Shown here: in pieces, positions 35,489-43,164 of the stretch
How positions within the stretch are numbered: the stretch's first letter is position 1
Layout of the letters: every line of letters begins with the position of its first letter
Virus record (IMG/VR): IMGVR_UViG_3300032299_000267
Location: 1 to 61,459 of that record
From: a virus
Reading direction: 5' to 3' (one strand)
DNA length: 61,459 nucleotides
The notes under the pieces: generated by a model
What the model saw: the letters and a program-made list of their open reading frames with translations, nothing else
What the model was told of the DNA's origin: nothing
Database searches by the model: none
Position numbers and translations under genes: made by a program

Positions 35489-36242
35489 CTTGCACCTCCT
35501 TGATTGCTTGCTCTAACTCTGCATCAGTTGGCGTCTTGTAATGCCACTCAACCTTGTCTTCCATGAAAGACACGCCTTTGCCTTTAGTTGTCTCGGCGAT
35601 AATTGCGCGTGGTGCGTTATGCCAATACGCAAAATCTTTCGCCAGTTTTTTAACGTCATGCCCATCTTGATACGATGCGCCCCAACCAAACGCGTTGAGT
35701 TTTGCTTTCAAGTCGCGCAGGTCTAGCGTTTCTTCTACCGTGGTAATGCTTTGCAGATTGTTATTGTCGATGATTGCAATTAAGTTTTCTAACTTATGGT
35801 GTGCGGCAAACTGTATTGCTTCCCAGTTGCTGCCCTCTTGCATCTCACCGTCAGACATAATCACATACACACGGCCTTCTCTTTTCTGTAGCTGCCATGC
35901 CTTAGCTATACCCACACCAAACGGCAACCCATGACCAAGCGATCCTGTTGAGAAGTGAACGCCTGGTACTTTATGGCTTACGTGGTGCATAAGCACTGAT
36001 CCTGACTGACCATACGACTCTAAGTCTAGGTTAATACCTGAGTGTTTTAATGCTGCGTATAACGCTACAGTAGCGTGCCCTTTGGACAAGATTACTTTGT
36101 CCTCTGGTTTTAACACGCCGCCGTATAGCGCAGCCAATATATCAGCAATAGATAGCGCCGACCCGATGTGCGCAGCCTTCGCACGATGCACCATTTTTAA
36201 ACTATCTATTCGTATATATTTTGCAAGTTGTTGTGCTGTCAT
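35481..36242 (-). CDS. Transketolase-like protein, N-terminal (TPP-binding) subunit
   Basis: A 253-residue TPP-binding half. It shows the conserved SKGHA (53-57), HFSTGSLGHGLP (96-107) and the TPP/Mg motif SDGEMQEGSNWEA..NNN (130-162). It pairs with the downstream C-terminal subunit. Its ATG overlaps the RfbH stop by 4 bases (ATGA), so dehydrase, transketolase and epimerase are translationally coupled. Two-gene transketolases occur in archaea, some bacteria and polysaccharide loci. Confidence 0.87.
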   Translation of the reverse strand: MTAQQLAKYIRIDSLKMVHRAKAAHIGSALSIADILAALYGGVLKPEDKVILSKGHATVALYAALKHSGINLDLESYGQSGSVLMHHVSHKVPGVHFSTGSLGHGLPFGVGIAKAWQLQKREGRVYVIMSDGEMQEGSNWEAIQFAAHHKLENLIAIIDNNNLQSITTVEETLDLRDLKAKLNAFGWGASYQDGHDVKKLAKDFAYWHNAPRAIIAETTKGKGVSFMEDKVEWHYKTPTDAELEQAIKEVQDA

Positions 36243-37474
36243 TTCAATGTACTCATAAATTTCTTAATGGTATCTGCCACGTAGGTCAACATCTCGCGGG
36301 TGAGAGCAGGTTGCACACCTACCCAGAACGTGTTGTTCATAACCTCGTCTGTCTTCTCTAGGCTGCCGTGGATGCGGTAGTTCTGACCCTTTAAGAATGG
36401 CTGCTTGGTAGCGTTGCCAGCAAAAACTAGCCGCGTTCCAATCTGGTGTTCGTTCAAATACCAAGTCAGCTCATCCCTCTTGAACTTGGCTCGCGGCGAT
36501 ACAGTCATAGGGAATCCAAACCACGAAGGCCACGCATCAGGATAGATAGTAGGAAACCACAAATCCTGCTGATCTATCAAAGCTGATTGCAGAAACTTGT
36601 AGTTGTCCCTGCGCATCTGAACAAACCTTTCCAGTTGTTCTAGCTGCCCTAACCCACAGGCTGCCTGCATCTCCGTAATCTTCATGTTGTAGCCTACGTG
36701 CGTGAAGACATACTTGTGGTCATAGCCGTCAGGAAGACCATCGAACTTCTGACAAAACCGCTGCTTGCAAGTGTTGTCCTTACCAGGCTCGCACCAGCAG
36801 TCACGACCCCAGTCACGGAATGATTCGACTAGTCTAGTCAGCTTGGTGTTGTTAATTACTACCGCCCCGCCTTCACCCATCGTAATGTGATGGGCTGGGA
36901 AGAATGACAGCGTAGCCAAGTCGCCGAATGTGCCTACCTTCTGTCCTTTCCACTCGGCACCCAGAGCGTCGCAGCAGTCCTCTATCAGCCACAGGTTGTA
37001 CTTCTTAGCCACCTCTACCACCGCATCCACGTTGAACGGATTGCCTAGTGTGTGCGCCAAAAAGATAGCCTTGGTCTTGCTGGTGATGGCGTTCTCTAGT
37101 TCCTTGGTGCAGATGTTCAGCGTCGAATTAACATCTAGAAATACTGGCACCGCGCCCAACTGGAGGATCGGGTTGATCGTAGTAGGGAAGCCGCAGGCAA
37201 CAGAGATAACCTCGTCGCCCTTCTTGATAGCCCTATCCCCCAACTTCGGGGATGTGAGAGCTGAGAAGGCAACAAGGTTAGCAGAGCTGCCTGAGTTGAC
37301 CGTGCGTACAGCCTTACACCCAAGATACTTGGTCAAGCCATCCTCGAACCAGCGGTTGTATTGGCCAGCAGTGAGCCAGCCCTTATCCACTGCATCGTGC
37401 ATGTAGTCCTTCTCGCGATCCCCTATCACCTGCCCAGAGGCAGGGATAAAGGTTTCTCCTGGGATAAAACTCAT
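36239..37474 (-). CDS. rfbH: RfbH-type CDP-4-dehydro-6-deoxyglucose 3-dehydrase (E1)
   Basis: A 411-residue protein. I chose ATG 37474, overlapping the upstream stop; the longer frame gives a non-family N-terminus. It has the DegT/DnrJ fold with His195 in SFFPAHHITMGEGGAV at the place where the PLP lysine sits in aminotransferases, the hallmark of E1. The iron-sulphur motif C-X57-C-X1-C-X7-C recalled for Yersinia E1 is exactly present as Cys168, Cys226, Cys228, Cys236. E1 removes the 3-OH of CDP-4-keto-6-deoxyglucose on the way to 3,6-dideoxyhexoses of O-antigen. No E3 reductase partner is present, so the phage needs a host reductase. Confidence 0.9.
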   Translation of the reverse strand: MSFIPGETFIPASGQVIGDREKDYMHDAVDKGWLTAGQYNRWFEDGLTKYLGCKAVRTVNSGSSANLVAFSALTSPKLGDRAIKKGDEVISVACGFPTTINPILQLGAVPVFLDVNSTLNICTKELENAITSKTKAIFLAHTLGNPFNVDAVVEVAKKYNLWLIEDCCDALGAEWKGQKVGTFGDLATLSFFPAHHITMGEGGAVVINNTKLTRLVESFRDWGRDCWCEPGKDNTCKQRFCQKFDGLPDGYDHKYVFTHVGYNMKITEMQAACGLGQLEQLERFVQMRRDNYKFLQSALIDQQDLWFPTIYPDAWPSWFGFPMTVSPRAKFKRDELTWYLNEHQIGTRLVFAGNATKQPFLKGQNYRIHGSLEKTDEVMNNTFWVGVQPALTREMLTYVADTIKKFMSTLK

Positions 37475-38253
37475 ACTGGCGTGCCTTGTGGTTGTGTCAT
37501 TTGTACGTACTGCTCTGGCTGAGGAGTCAAACTGCCATCGAACATGTGTGTGCCGATATGTGCAAGCTTGACCCAAGGCGCTGCCCATACAGTGCCGCCA
37601 CACTTCTCGCGCCATTCTTTGCAGAAGTGGTAGTCCTCAGACAGCAGACGTTCGCCCATAGGCTCGATGCTAGTGGCAAAGAACTCAGAGATACGCTCAT
37701 TACCAATGTTGCCGCCCAAATCGTGCGTGTCATTGATGTAGCTAGGCACTTTATCTTTTAGCTTTTCAAACACCTCGCGCTTGATTAACATAAAACCTGT
37801 GCCACCATTCCAAATCTCTGTCGGCGCGTTGAAATCTACCTGCACTTGCTCGGCATAATTCATAAGGTTCACCACGAATGATCCAGAGAAAATACGGAGC
37901 TGGTCTGCTGGCACACCTGCTTGCGCTGCTCTATGAATTTGCGGCCAGTTAATTTCTTTCTTCGGGTAAATGCCACAGATGATTGGCTTGTCAGCCAAAA
38001 TCATAGGCAGCACATCTTTAGGATCAAAACGGATATCAGCATCTATAAACATCAGGTGCGTAAAGTCTGTCTTCAAAAACCCATGCACCAATGCATTACG
38101 TGCGCGCTGGATCAATGATTCGTTAAACAAAAAACTAACGGCTGTATCAATCTTGTTTTCACGCAAGCTATTTTGCAGAGTTATCAAAGATTGAGTGTAG
38201 TAGCCGTAGCACAGGCCGCCGTACATGGGGGTTGCGATGAATAGTTTTGCCAT
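37471..38253 (-). CDS. Phage GT-A-type glycosyltransferase
   Basis: A 260-residue protein with a Rossmann-like start (LFIATPMYGGLCYGYYTQSL), a DxD motif in HLMFIDADIRFDP (Asp71, Asp73) and GGTGFMLIKREVFEKL near 148-163, typical of small phage GT-A enzymes. It ends in PQPEQYVQMTQPQG. Cytoplasmic; probably transfers a sugar to a lipid, protein or glycan acceptor. Its stop overlaps the RfbH start (ATGA), linking it to the dideoxysugar genes, so the transferred sugar may be their product. Confidence 0.75.
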   Translation of the reverse strand: MAKLFIATPMYGGLCYGYYTQSLITLQNSLRENKIDTAVSFLFNESLIQRARNALVHGFLKTDFTHLMFIDADIRFDPKDVLPMILADKPIICGIYPKKEINWPQIHRAAQAGVPADQLRIFSGSFVVNLMNYAEQVQVDFNAPTEIWNGGTGFMLIKREVFEKLKDKVPSYINDTHDLGGNIGNERISEFFATSIEPMGERLLSEDYHFCKEWREKCGGTVWAAPWVKLAHIGTHMFDGSLTPQPEQYVQMTQPQGTPV

Positions 38254-38262
38254 TTGTTTCTC

Positions 38263-38985
38263 CTAGAAATTAAAAATTTGTCTTAGTGACCAATTGCAAT
38301 CGGGACGGTTTAATAACATCCACCCATTGTTAGTGAGGAATTTCTCTTCTGTCATGACCCCCGATCCATCTTTAGATAATCTGTAATTAACACTGTATTG
38401 TCCTGTTGTTCCTACTGGTACCTTCGCTCGCATGAGTTCAGCTTGGAAGTTTCTGTCAGAAATAATAGGCACATGCCATGCATGACTGTGCTTGCGCGCA
38501 ACTGTAGTCCTGACTGCATAACAAGAGTTGTCTACAAGATATTGATTATGTGAGTTTGGAATACATCCAAGAGATTCGCAGTTATCTTGACAAATAAAGT
38601 TGCCCTCACTGTCTACAATATTTCTCAAGCTATATGCCCAGCCGAGGTTATGCTTCTCTATCATGTCAACCAATGACTCTATGTGATATTGCCCATACCA
38701 GTTATCGTCATCCAAGTAGAATATGATGTCTTCATCTACAACGAAAGGAGCCATAGCAAAAACGGGAGCCATACAATAGCCCCCGCCACCGTTAGCCCGA
38801 GGAAGATTAACCACTTGTACATTATCAATACCTTTCATATTGTTTTCTACTTCTTGCCAGCAGTCTCTTCCGTGCGCAAAGACGTAGTGAGTAGCAGGAT
38901 AAGTCTGGTTTCTGATTGACTCATTCGCCTTCTTAATTGTTTCCCTGCCACGGGTGGATGTAACTACAGCTACAGATAAACTCAT
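38263..38985 (-). CDS. Family 2-type glycosyltransferase
   Basis: A 240-residue GT-A protein. It begins LSVAVVTSTRGRETIKKANESI, the usual N-terminus of GT2 enzymes, and has the metal-binding DDD in IIFYLDDDNWYGQYH (92-94). LPRANGGGGYCMAP (61-74) precedes it. The C-terminal part ends with basic and aromatic residues. Adjacent to a second GT-A protein and to a GT10 enzyme, it is part of the glycan cassette. A good RBS (GAGGAAAAG-type) lies before the start. Confidence 0.75.
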   Translation of the reverse strand: MSLSVAVVTSTRGRETIKKANESIRNQTYPATHYVFAHGRDCWQEVENNMKGIDNVQVVNLPRANGGGGYCMAPVFAMAPFVVDEDIIFYLDDDNWYGQYHIESLVDMIEKHNLGWAYSLRNIVDSEGNFICQDNCESLGCIPNSHNQYLVDNSCYAVRTTVARKHSHAWHVPIISDRNFQAELMRAKVPVGTTGQYSVNYRLSKDGSGVMTEEKFLTNNGWMLLNRPDCNWSLRQIFNF

Positions 38986-39344
38986 TTACTTTTCCTCTCC
39001 ATCTTTTCTAACAAACGCTCTGCTTTACCTACCAGTTGCTGCGCTCTACTAGATGACACACCAAGCTGTTCTCCAACTTTTTTAAATGTCATGCCATGCT
39101 GACGACATTTGTAAGCAAGCATTGATCTTTCAAATGCTTTTTTAGTTATGTTATATAAACTGTTTGGCCTCTCAAACTTATCTTTTAATTCAAATTCTTT
39201 GTAATATTCGTTGTATACAATCCTTAATTCATAAATTAAATCTTTAATAGCATTTAATTTAGTTAAGTTATCTAACTCTTCAAATTCTGTAGATATATCA
39301 ACATAAATTTGATATTCATTAAAAGTCGCTTTTATAGCGTCCAT
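38982..39344 (-). CDS. Sigma-70 region 4-like helix-turn-helix protein
   Basis: A 120-residue helical protein with a C-terminal helix-turn-helix TFKKVGEQLGVSSSRAQQLVGKAERLL (residues 85-111), as in sigma-70 region 4. The N-terminal 80 residues are acidic and helical. It starts on the GT10 stop and its stop overlaps the GT2 start, so it is co-expressed with the glycan genes. It could be a phage sigma-like activator or a small repressor for this operon; no sigma region 2 is seen. Confidence 0.68.
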   Translation of the reverse strand: MDAIKATFNEYQIYVDISTEFEELDNLTKLNAIKDLIYELRIVYNEYYKEFELKDKFERPNSLYNITKKAFERSMLAYKCRQHGMTFKKVGEQLGVSSSRAQQLVGKAERLLEKMERKSK

Positions 39345-40291
39345 TAGTACCCCTCTATCAATCTCAGTAAATCTTTAACTTCTTGGTTGCTATCAAACTG
39401 ATTAGCAGCGTCCGACCGGATGAATTCATCTATGGCTTCTAAATACTGGCAGTAACGCTCGTAACTCATACCTTTTAAGTAGGCATACAGCTCTGCATAG
39501 CTATCAAAATCCCGCATGTCTATAAAACATTCTTGTGGGATGTGGTCTGCTACGTTCGGCGCGCCCCAGTAAACAGGGACAATACCCGCCATGAATGCAT
39601 CCAGTATCTTTTCTGATATATATCCCACCGCGTTGTCGCAGTTCTCAAACGTCAGAGCAAATTTGTAGTTGCTGTAAGTTTTTAACTTGTGGTTGGATAC
39701 CCCTTTAGCCACCGGAAAAGACCGGATTTGCCAACCCCTACCCCACAAGTCAAAGTCAAACATCGCGTTCTCTTGGAACCACATGATGGCCTCTATCCGT
39801 TTCGGATATAAGCTGTGCGGCTGGTCGCTATTCTTTGCTGACTGCATCATGCACAGAAGTTTTCGACTATCAAAATCTGCCTCTGTCATGCCGCAAGAAA
39901 TACGATCAGTCCAGTCAACTGTAAAGTTGTGCTTTACATAGTTACCCCAGTTAACCAGATAGTCATTCCATGTAAGTATCTTGTCGAACCGATTGTGATA
40001 GGTGCTGTCCCAGTTGCCAGGCAAGATAGCTGGTGGCTCGTACAGAATAAGAATCTTCTCTGCATTCGGTACATCAAGATCAACCCGTGGCCTGTCCATA
40101 TAGATGACTAGGTCTACGGTAGACAGATCTACTTGGTCGGGCGTGTACAACTCTATGCCTATGGCTTTACACATCTTGTAAAGCTCAACCCACGGGCGCA
40201 GCAGGTTATGGCCTATATCACTGTTCTCATTCTTAAACAGGTAGCCATCTTCTGTGATGAACTCGTAATGGTTTTTAACTACTACCCGCAT
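39344..40291 (-). CDS. GT10 alpha-1,3/4-fucosyltransferase-like protein
   Basis: A 315-residue protein. I chose ATG 40291, which shares a base with the previous stop; a GTG is at 40294. It has the GT10 C-terminal signature: NYKFALTFENCDNAVGYISE and KILDAFMAGIVPVYWGAPN, near residues 207-245, where donor GDP-sugar binds. The N-terminal half has a Rossmann-like fold. GT10 enzymes add fucose-type sugars to LPS or glycoproteins. In this cassette it could use the dideoxysugar or GDP-fucose from the host. Confidence 0.85.
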   Translation of the reverse strand: MRVVVKNHYEFITEDGYLFKNENSDIGHNLLRPWVELYKMCKAIGIELYTPDQVDLSTVDLVIYMDRPRVDLDVPNAEKILILYEPPAILPGNWDSTYHNRFDKILTWNDYLVNWGNYVKHNFTVDWTDRISCGMTEADFDSRKLLCMMQSAKNSDQPHSLYPKRIEAIMWFQENAMFDFDLWGRGWQIRSFPVAKGVSNHKLKTYSNYKFALTFENCDNAVGYISEKILDAFMAGIVPVYWGAPNVADHIPQECFIDMRDFDSYAELYAYLKGMSYERYCQYLEAIDEFIRSDAANQFDSNQEVKDLLRLIEGY

Positions 40292-40485
40292 CACTCTCCC
40301 CTTATTTTTGCTGCCGCTTCCGACAGCCCAAGTTTTTCACAAATAACTGCACATCTTTCCCGCTCTTGTCTCTCTATTACCTTTGCCAAGCTGCGCATCA
40401 AATCCCAAGCAGCGGAGTCTGGTGCATAGATAAGATCCAGTTCTTCTGCTGCTTTGTTTACCGCTTCAAATAACTTCCTGCTCAT
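40291..40485 (-). CDS. Small helical protein with RERERCAxICE motif
   Basis: A 64-residue helical protein. Its C-terminal part VIERQERERCAVICEKLGLSEAAAKIRGE contains a motif that is widespread in small phage proteins and recurs in the gene at 46615. The role is unknown. The stop overlaps the next start (TGATG). Confidence 0.65.
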   Translation of the reverse strand: MSRKLFEAVNKAAEELDLIYAPDSAAWDLMRSLAKVIERQERERCAVICEKLGLSEAAAKIRGE

Positions 40486-40724
40486 CTAACCAGCCAATCA
40501 AACGCCGCCCGCAGAACAGTCAAAGCCACACCTATAGCCGCATAAAACAAAATAATCCATGCGCCCACATCAATAGATGACATGTACTTTTCGTAGACGT
40601 TCTCCCAACGACTCTGGTATTCCACCGTTGGTTCGTTACATGTAACGGATTGATAGAATTGCGGCACGTAATGAGAGCCAATCTTTGGCGGATCTTCTTT
40701 TATAAACTTTCCGTCTCGTAACAT
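40482..40724 (-). CDS. Small C-terminally anchored membrane protein
   Basis: An 80-residue protein with RBS AAGGAG eight bases upstream. The first 50 residues are polar (PKIGSHYVPQFYQSVTCNEP), then VGAWIILFYAAIGVALTVLRA (53-73) forms one membrane helix, followed by a short basic end. Probably anchored in the inner membrane. It could be a superinfection-exclusion or host-modifying protein, but this is speculation. Confidence 0.65.
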   Translation of the reverse strand: MLRDGKFIKEDPPKIGSHYVPQFYQSVTCNEPTVEYQSRWENVYEKYMSSIDVGAWIILFYAAIGVALTVLRAAFDWLVR

Positions 40725-40734
40725 GGATCACTCC

Positions 40735-41016
40735 TTAGTTATCTAACAGTCCTTGCAACTGGTCTATCAAACGGTCTGCTAGGCGCTGGTCTTCTACGCT
40801 GATGATCGAAGCAATAGGATCCTTGTGAACGATATCCATAGCATCCCTAATCCCTTTGTTGTAGCCAGAGTTAAAGCTGTCGTTGCCCTCAAGAATCATA
40901 GTGATAGCGTCTCGTACCAGGCTAGATGCCTGTCGTGCTTTCGCCTTTTCCTTCAGCGCAAGATAAACTTCCTCGCTCAGATGAACTGAGTAAGGGATTA
41001 ATCTTTTTGTTTCCAC
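40735..41016 (-). CDS. Ribbon-helix-helix-type DNA-binding protein
   Basis: A 93-residue protein if started at GTG 41016; an upstream in-frame ATG at 41115 would add 33 residues that overlap the neighbouring gene. Residues 1-45 (ETKRLIPYSVHLSEEVYLAL, KEKAKARQASSLVRDAITMIL) have the beta-strand, helix, helix pattern of a MetJ/Arc repressor. The remaining residues are helical and may mediate multimerisation. Likely autoregulates or controls the leftward operon. Confidence 0.62.
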   Translation of the reverse strand: METKRLIPYSVHLSEEVYLALKEKAKARQASSLVRDAITMILEGNDSFNSGYNKGIRDAMDIVHKDPIASIISVEDQRLADRLIDQLQGLLDN

Positions 41017-41417
41017 GCCGTAAACTCTTGTTTTACTCCCAGCATCTTTTCCGTCGCCGTTTGACTCTTGGCTATGTCGCTGCGGCTTTCTATTTGTAGA
41101 TAATCCTTGAGCCATTCTGTTGCCTCCCTTTCTGATTTTTCAATAATCCCGCCAGCCTCGGATAAGAACTCCCAGAACTGTGGATCTCGGCACAACATCC
41201 CAGAGATGCGCACCATATCTTTAGCTAACTCTGCTTCGCGATTCATCGGGCGCTCTTCTTCATTCAACCGCACCATTACGGTCATGTACCTAGCGCCAAC
41301 ATAATCACGCGCAATCTCTTCAGGTATCTCGTCTGGGTGTATGCGCAGGGTCAGGATGTAGCCGGAGTTATCCTGCTTCAACCCTACCTTCACCGCTTCG
41401 AACTGGCTAGTTTGCAT
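40998..41417 (-). CDS. Conserved-type phage protein of unknown function
   Basis: A 139-residue acidic protein. Residues 1-60 form strands (SGYILTLRIHPDEIPEEIAR, RYMTVMVRLNEEERP), the rest is helical. A beta front and helical end resemble a small phage protein often found next to recombination genes. It overlaps the next gene at both ends. No motif supports a function. Confidence 0.65.
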   Translation of the reverse strand: MQTSQFEAVKVGLKQDNSGYILTLRIHPDEIPEEIARDYVGARYMTVMVRLNEEERPMNREAELAKDMVRISGMLCRDPQFWEFLSEAGGIIEKSEREATEWLKDYLQIESRSDIAKSQTATEKMLGVKQEFTAWKQKD

Positions 41418-41643
41418 CTACCACCTCAATCAAATCTTTGTACTCGCCATCTGCGTACACGAATCGCAAGCCAATCAACTTGCCCTTCTCGTCGTAGTAA
41501 CAGCAGAACATATCTCCGTCTTGCCAGGGCGCTGTCGGACGGATGCCAGCATCTGTAGCTTTCTCCGGTACGAAGTAGTTCATTGTTGTCTTTACCCGTG
41601 GGTGCGGGTTCTTCTGGTAGTTATATAGTTTTAGTTCAGGCAT
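41407..41643 (-). CDS. Small conserved-type phage protein
   Basis: A 78-residue protein with aromatic-rich strands (PWQDGDMFCCYYDEKGKLIG and LRFVYADGEYKDLIEVV). It resembles a small beta domain. It shares a base with the upstream stop and overlaps the next start by 11 bases, hence the same operon. Function not recognised. Confidence 0.63.
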   Translation of the reverse strand: MPELKLYNYQKNPHPRVKTTMNYFVPEKATDAGIRPTAPWQDGDMFCCYYDEKGKLIGLRFVYADGEYKDLIEVVDAN

Positions 41644-41960
41644 TAACTTATGTCCTCTATTCTGATTGCATACCTGCCGTTAGCTCGCTTAGTCCAGCCG
41701 TGTACCTCGATCCTGATACCTGCATCCCGCACCAGCGCCACTGTGTCTGAGTCTTGAATCTTCTTTATCCTGTTAGCTACGCCCGCCGCTGTAACCTGCA
41801 CAGCCAAGACTTCGCCTTTACGGATAGCCAAGATATCGCACCAGCCCCAGAGATCCTTCCTCTGCTTAGTAAAGCTATTCCACTTCTCCACTACTTCGCA
41901 GTGATAGCCCTGCTCACGTAGGTGTTCAAGGCTGCGCTGGGTTGGTGACTTACCAGCCAT
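41643..41960 (-). CDS. PD-(D/E)XK-like nuclease (VRR-NUC-type fold)
   Basis: A 105-residue protein with helix SPTQRSLEHLREQGY, then CEVVEKWN, RKDLWGWCDILAIRKG and EVLAVQVTAAG, which fits the D...(D/E/Q)xK-type core of small phage endonucleases (KDLxGxxDxxA..LAVQVT), with Gln/Val in place of the classical E-x-K. Cuts or nicks of DNA during recombination or Holliday junction processing are plausible. It lies between the SSB-like protein and other genes of the recombination block. Confidence 0.62.
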   Translation of the reverse strand: MAGKSPTQRSLEHLREQGYHCEVVEKWNSFTKQRKDLWGWCDILAIRKGEVLAVQVTAAGVANRIKKIQDSDTVALVRDAGIRIEVHGWTKRANGRYAIRIEDIS

Positions 41961-42253
41961 CAGAAGGGGATATCTTCATCGCCCACGGGCGTAGCTGCTG
42001 GCGCTGCTTTAGGCAGCTCAGAATTCATTTCTGGCTTCCATGTATTTACCTTGATAGAAAACCACGGGCCATAGTTACCTTCCTTCTGCCAGCCGGATAG
42101 CTTGATAGGAATATCATCGCCCTCAATTTCATTTAACAGGCCACGCAGAAACGAGCGGTCAAACACAATCTCGCCGTACAAGTCGGCAGAGTTAGGGTTA
42201 ACCTTCTGTTTGCTGTAATTCAAACGACCGCTGTTTGGGTATTTATTTACCAT
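41960..42253 (-). CDS. Single-stranded DNA-binding protein-like (acidic DEDIPF tail)
   Basis: A 97-residue protein with OB-like strands (DLYGEIVFDRSFLRGLL, IKLSGWQKEGNYGPWFSIKVN) and the C-terminal tail GDEDIPF. SSB proteins end in an acidic tail with DDIPF that recruits DNA-repair partners. It is shorter than typical SSB (about 150) but it sits next to an ERF annealase and a RecB-type nuclease, which supports the assignment. Ends overlap its neighbour by 1 base. Confidence 0.68.
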   Translation of the reverse strand: MVNKYPNSGRLNYSKQKVNPNSADLYGEIVFDRSFLRGLLNEIEGDDIPIKLSGWQKEGNYGPWFSIKVNTWKPEMNSELPKAAPAATPVGDEDIPF

Positions 42254-42482
42254 CTTTAAACTCCTTTATCCATTTTCTATCCCACATGGGGGTCATAATT
42301 TTCTTTGCGCCTAAACTAACTAGCGCCATCCATGAGTATTCTTCTAAATGGTTTCTGCCATAGCCTGGCCGAACATATGCTTGCTTCCTGTAATGCGGAA
42401 CATACAATATTCCATTGAGTGAATAACATGCAGCCATTACTAATTCAACTTTGGGGTCTTCTTTCTCTTCAATCTTTAGCAT
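42243..42482 (-). CDS. Conserved-type phage protein in recombination block
   Basis: A 79-residue protein. I chose ATG 42482 because it has AAAGGA seven bases upstream; the longer frame starts from TTG 42506. It overlaps the ERF stop by 14 bases. Residues 15-60 (VMAACYSLNGILYVPHYRKQ, AYVRPGYGRNHLEEYSWMAL) look like a compact alpha/beta domain. No family recognised. Confidence 0.63.
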   Translation of the reverse strand: MLKIEEKEDPKVELVMAACYSLNGILYVPHYRKQAYVRPGYGRNHLEEYSWMALVSLGAKKIMTPMWDRKWIKEFKDGK

Positions 42483-43164
42483 CGAAAGATCCTTTGTATG
42501 TGCCAAATGTGGCAGTCAACTCTGGGTACGCCTCGCTATCACGCTGCTCGATGATCTTGTAAATGTTGGCGTTCGTGCGCCATACAGTCATCACATCATC
42601 CTTACTTTGGCACATATCAAGAGCGAAGATGGTCTGCTTTACTACAACGTGCAGCCAGTCATTCCAATCAGTACCAGGTTCAGACGAAACCTTGAGTTGC
42701 CATTGACTATCCGTTCGCCCTTCCATTTTCTTTGGTGGCGGAACTTCAACAGCTTTCGGCGTAGCTTTAGGTGGCGCTGCCTGCGGCGCAGTCTTTGTTG
42801 CTTGGTTACCATCGTCATCCTCCGTTGCGAGGGAGCAGGCGGCCATCAGCGAATACCTTCTTGCATAACTCAAAGCGCTCCCGAAGCCCTGCGCGTCCTG
42901 CTTAGTTGCTGGCATGAACAAACTGCCGCCTGACAGCTGCTCGCCAGATTCATGTATAAACACTGTAGATACTTTTACTCCGCCAGCATGTTCCTCAGTC
43001 AACTGCATAAGATAGATGCCGTTGTTGTTGAGAGCGTCAATGACCGCCTCGATACACGCAGACAGATCCGCATACTTGCTACGGAAGTGCGGGTTGGTGC
43101 TAGACTTCAGTGCTGGCCCAAACTCTCGCTGCGCTTTTACTAGCGCCGATGCTATTGCTTTCAT
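42469..43164 (-). CDS. ERF-family single-strand annealing recombinase
   Basis: A 231-residue protein. I chose ATG 43164, which overlaps the nuclease stop (ATGA). NPHFRSKYADL (24-34) and GFGSALSYARRYSLMAACSL (93-112) are the hallmark motifs of the ERF superfamily, which anneals single strands during phage recombination. The C-terminal third is Ala/Pro/Lys-rich (EVPPPKKMEG) linking to a small helical end domain. It works with the adjacent PD-(D/E)XK nuclease and SSB-like protein. Confidence 0.85.
   Translation of the reverse strand: MKAIASALVKAQREFGPALKSSTNPHFRSKYADLSACIEAVIDALNNNGIYLMQLTEEHAGGVKVSTVFIHESGEQLSGGSLFMPATKQDAQGFGSALSYARRYSLMAACSLATEDDDGNQATKTAPQAAPPKATPKAVEVPPPKKMEGRTDSQWQLKVSSEPGTDWNDWLHVVVKQTIFALDMCQSKDDVMTVWRTNANIYKIIEQRDSEAYPELTATFGTYKGSFDAKD

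Noticed and set aside
38982-39344. Full phage sigma factor
   Set aside because: Only a region 4-like helix-turn-helix is seen; no region 2 or 3.
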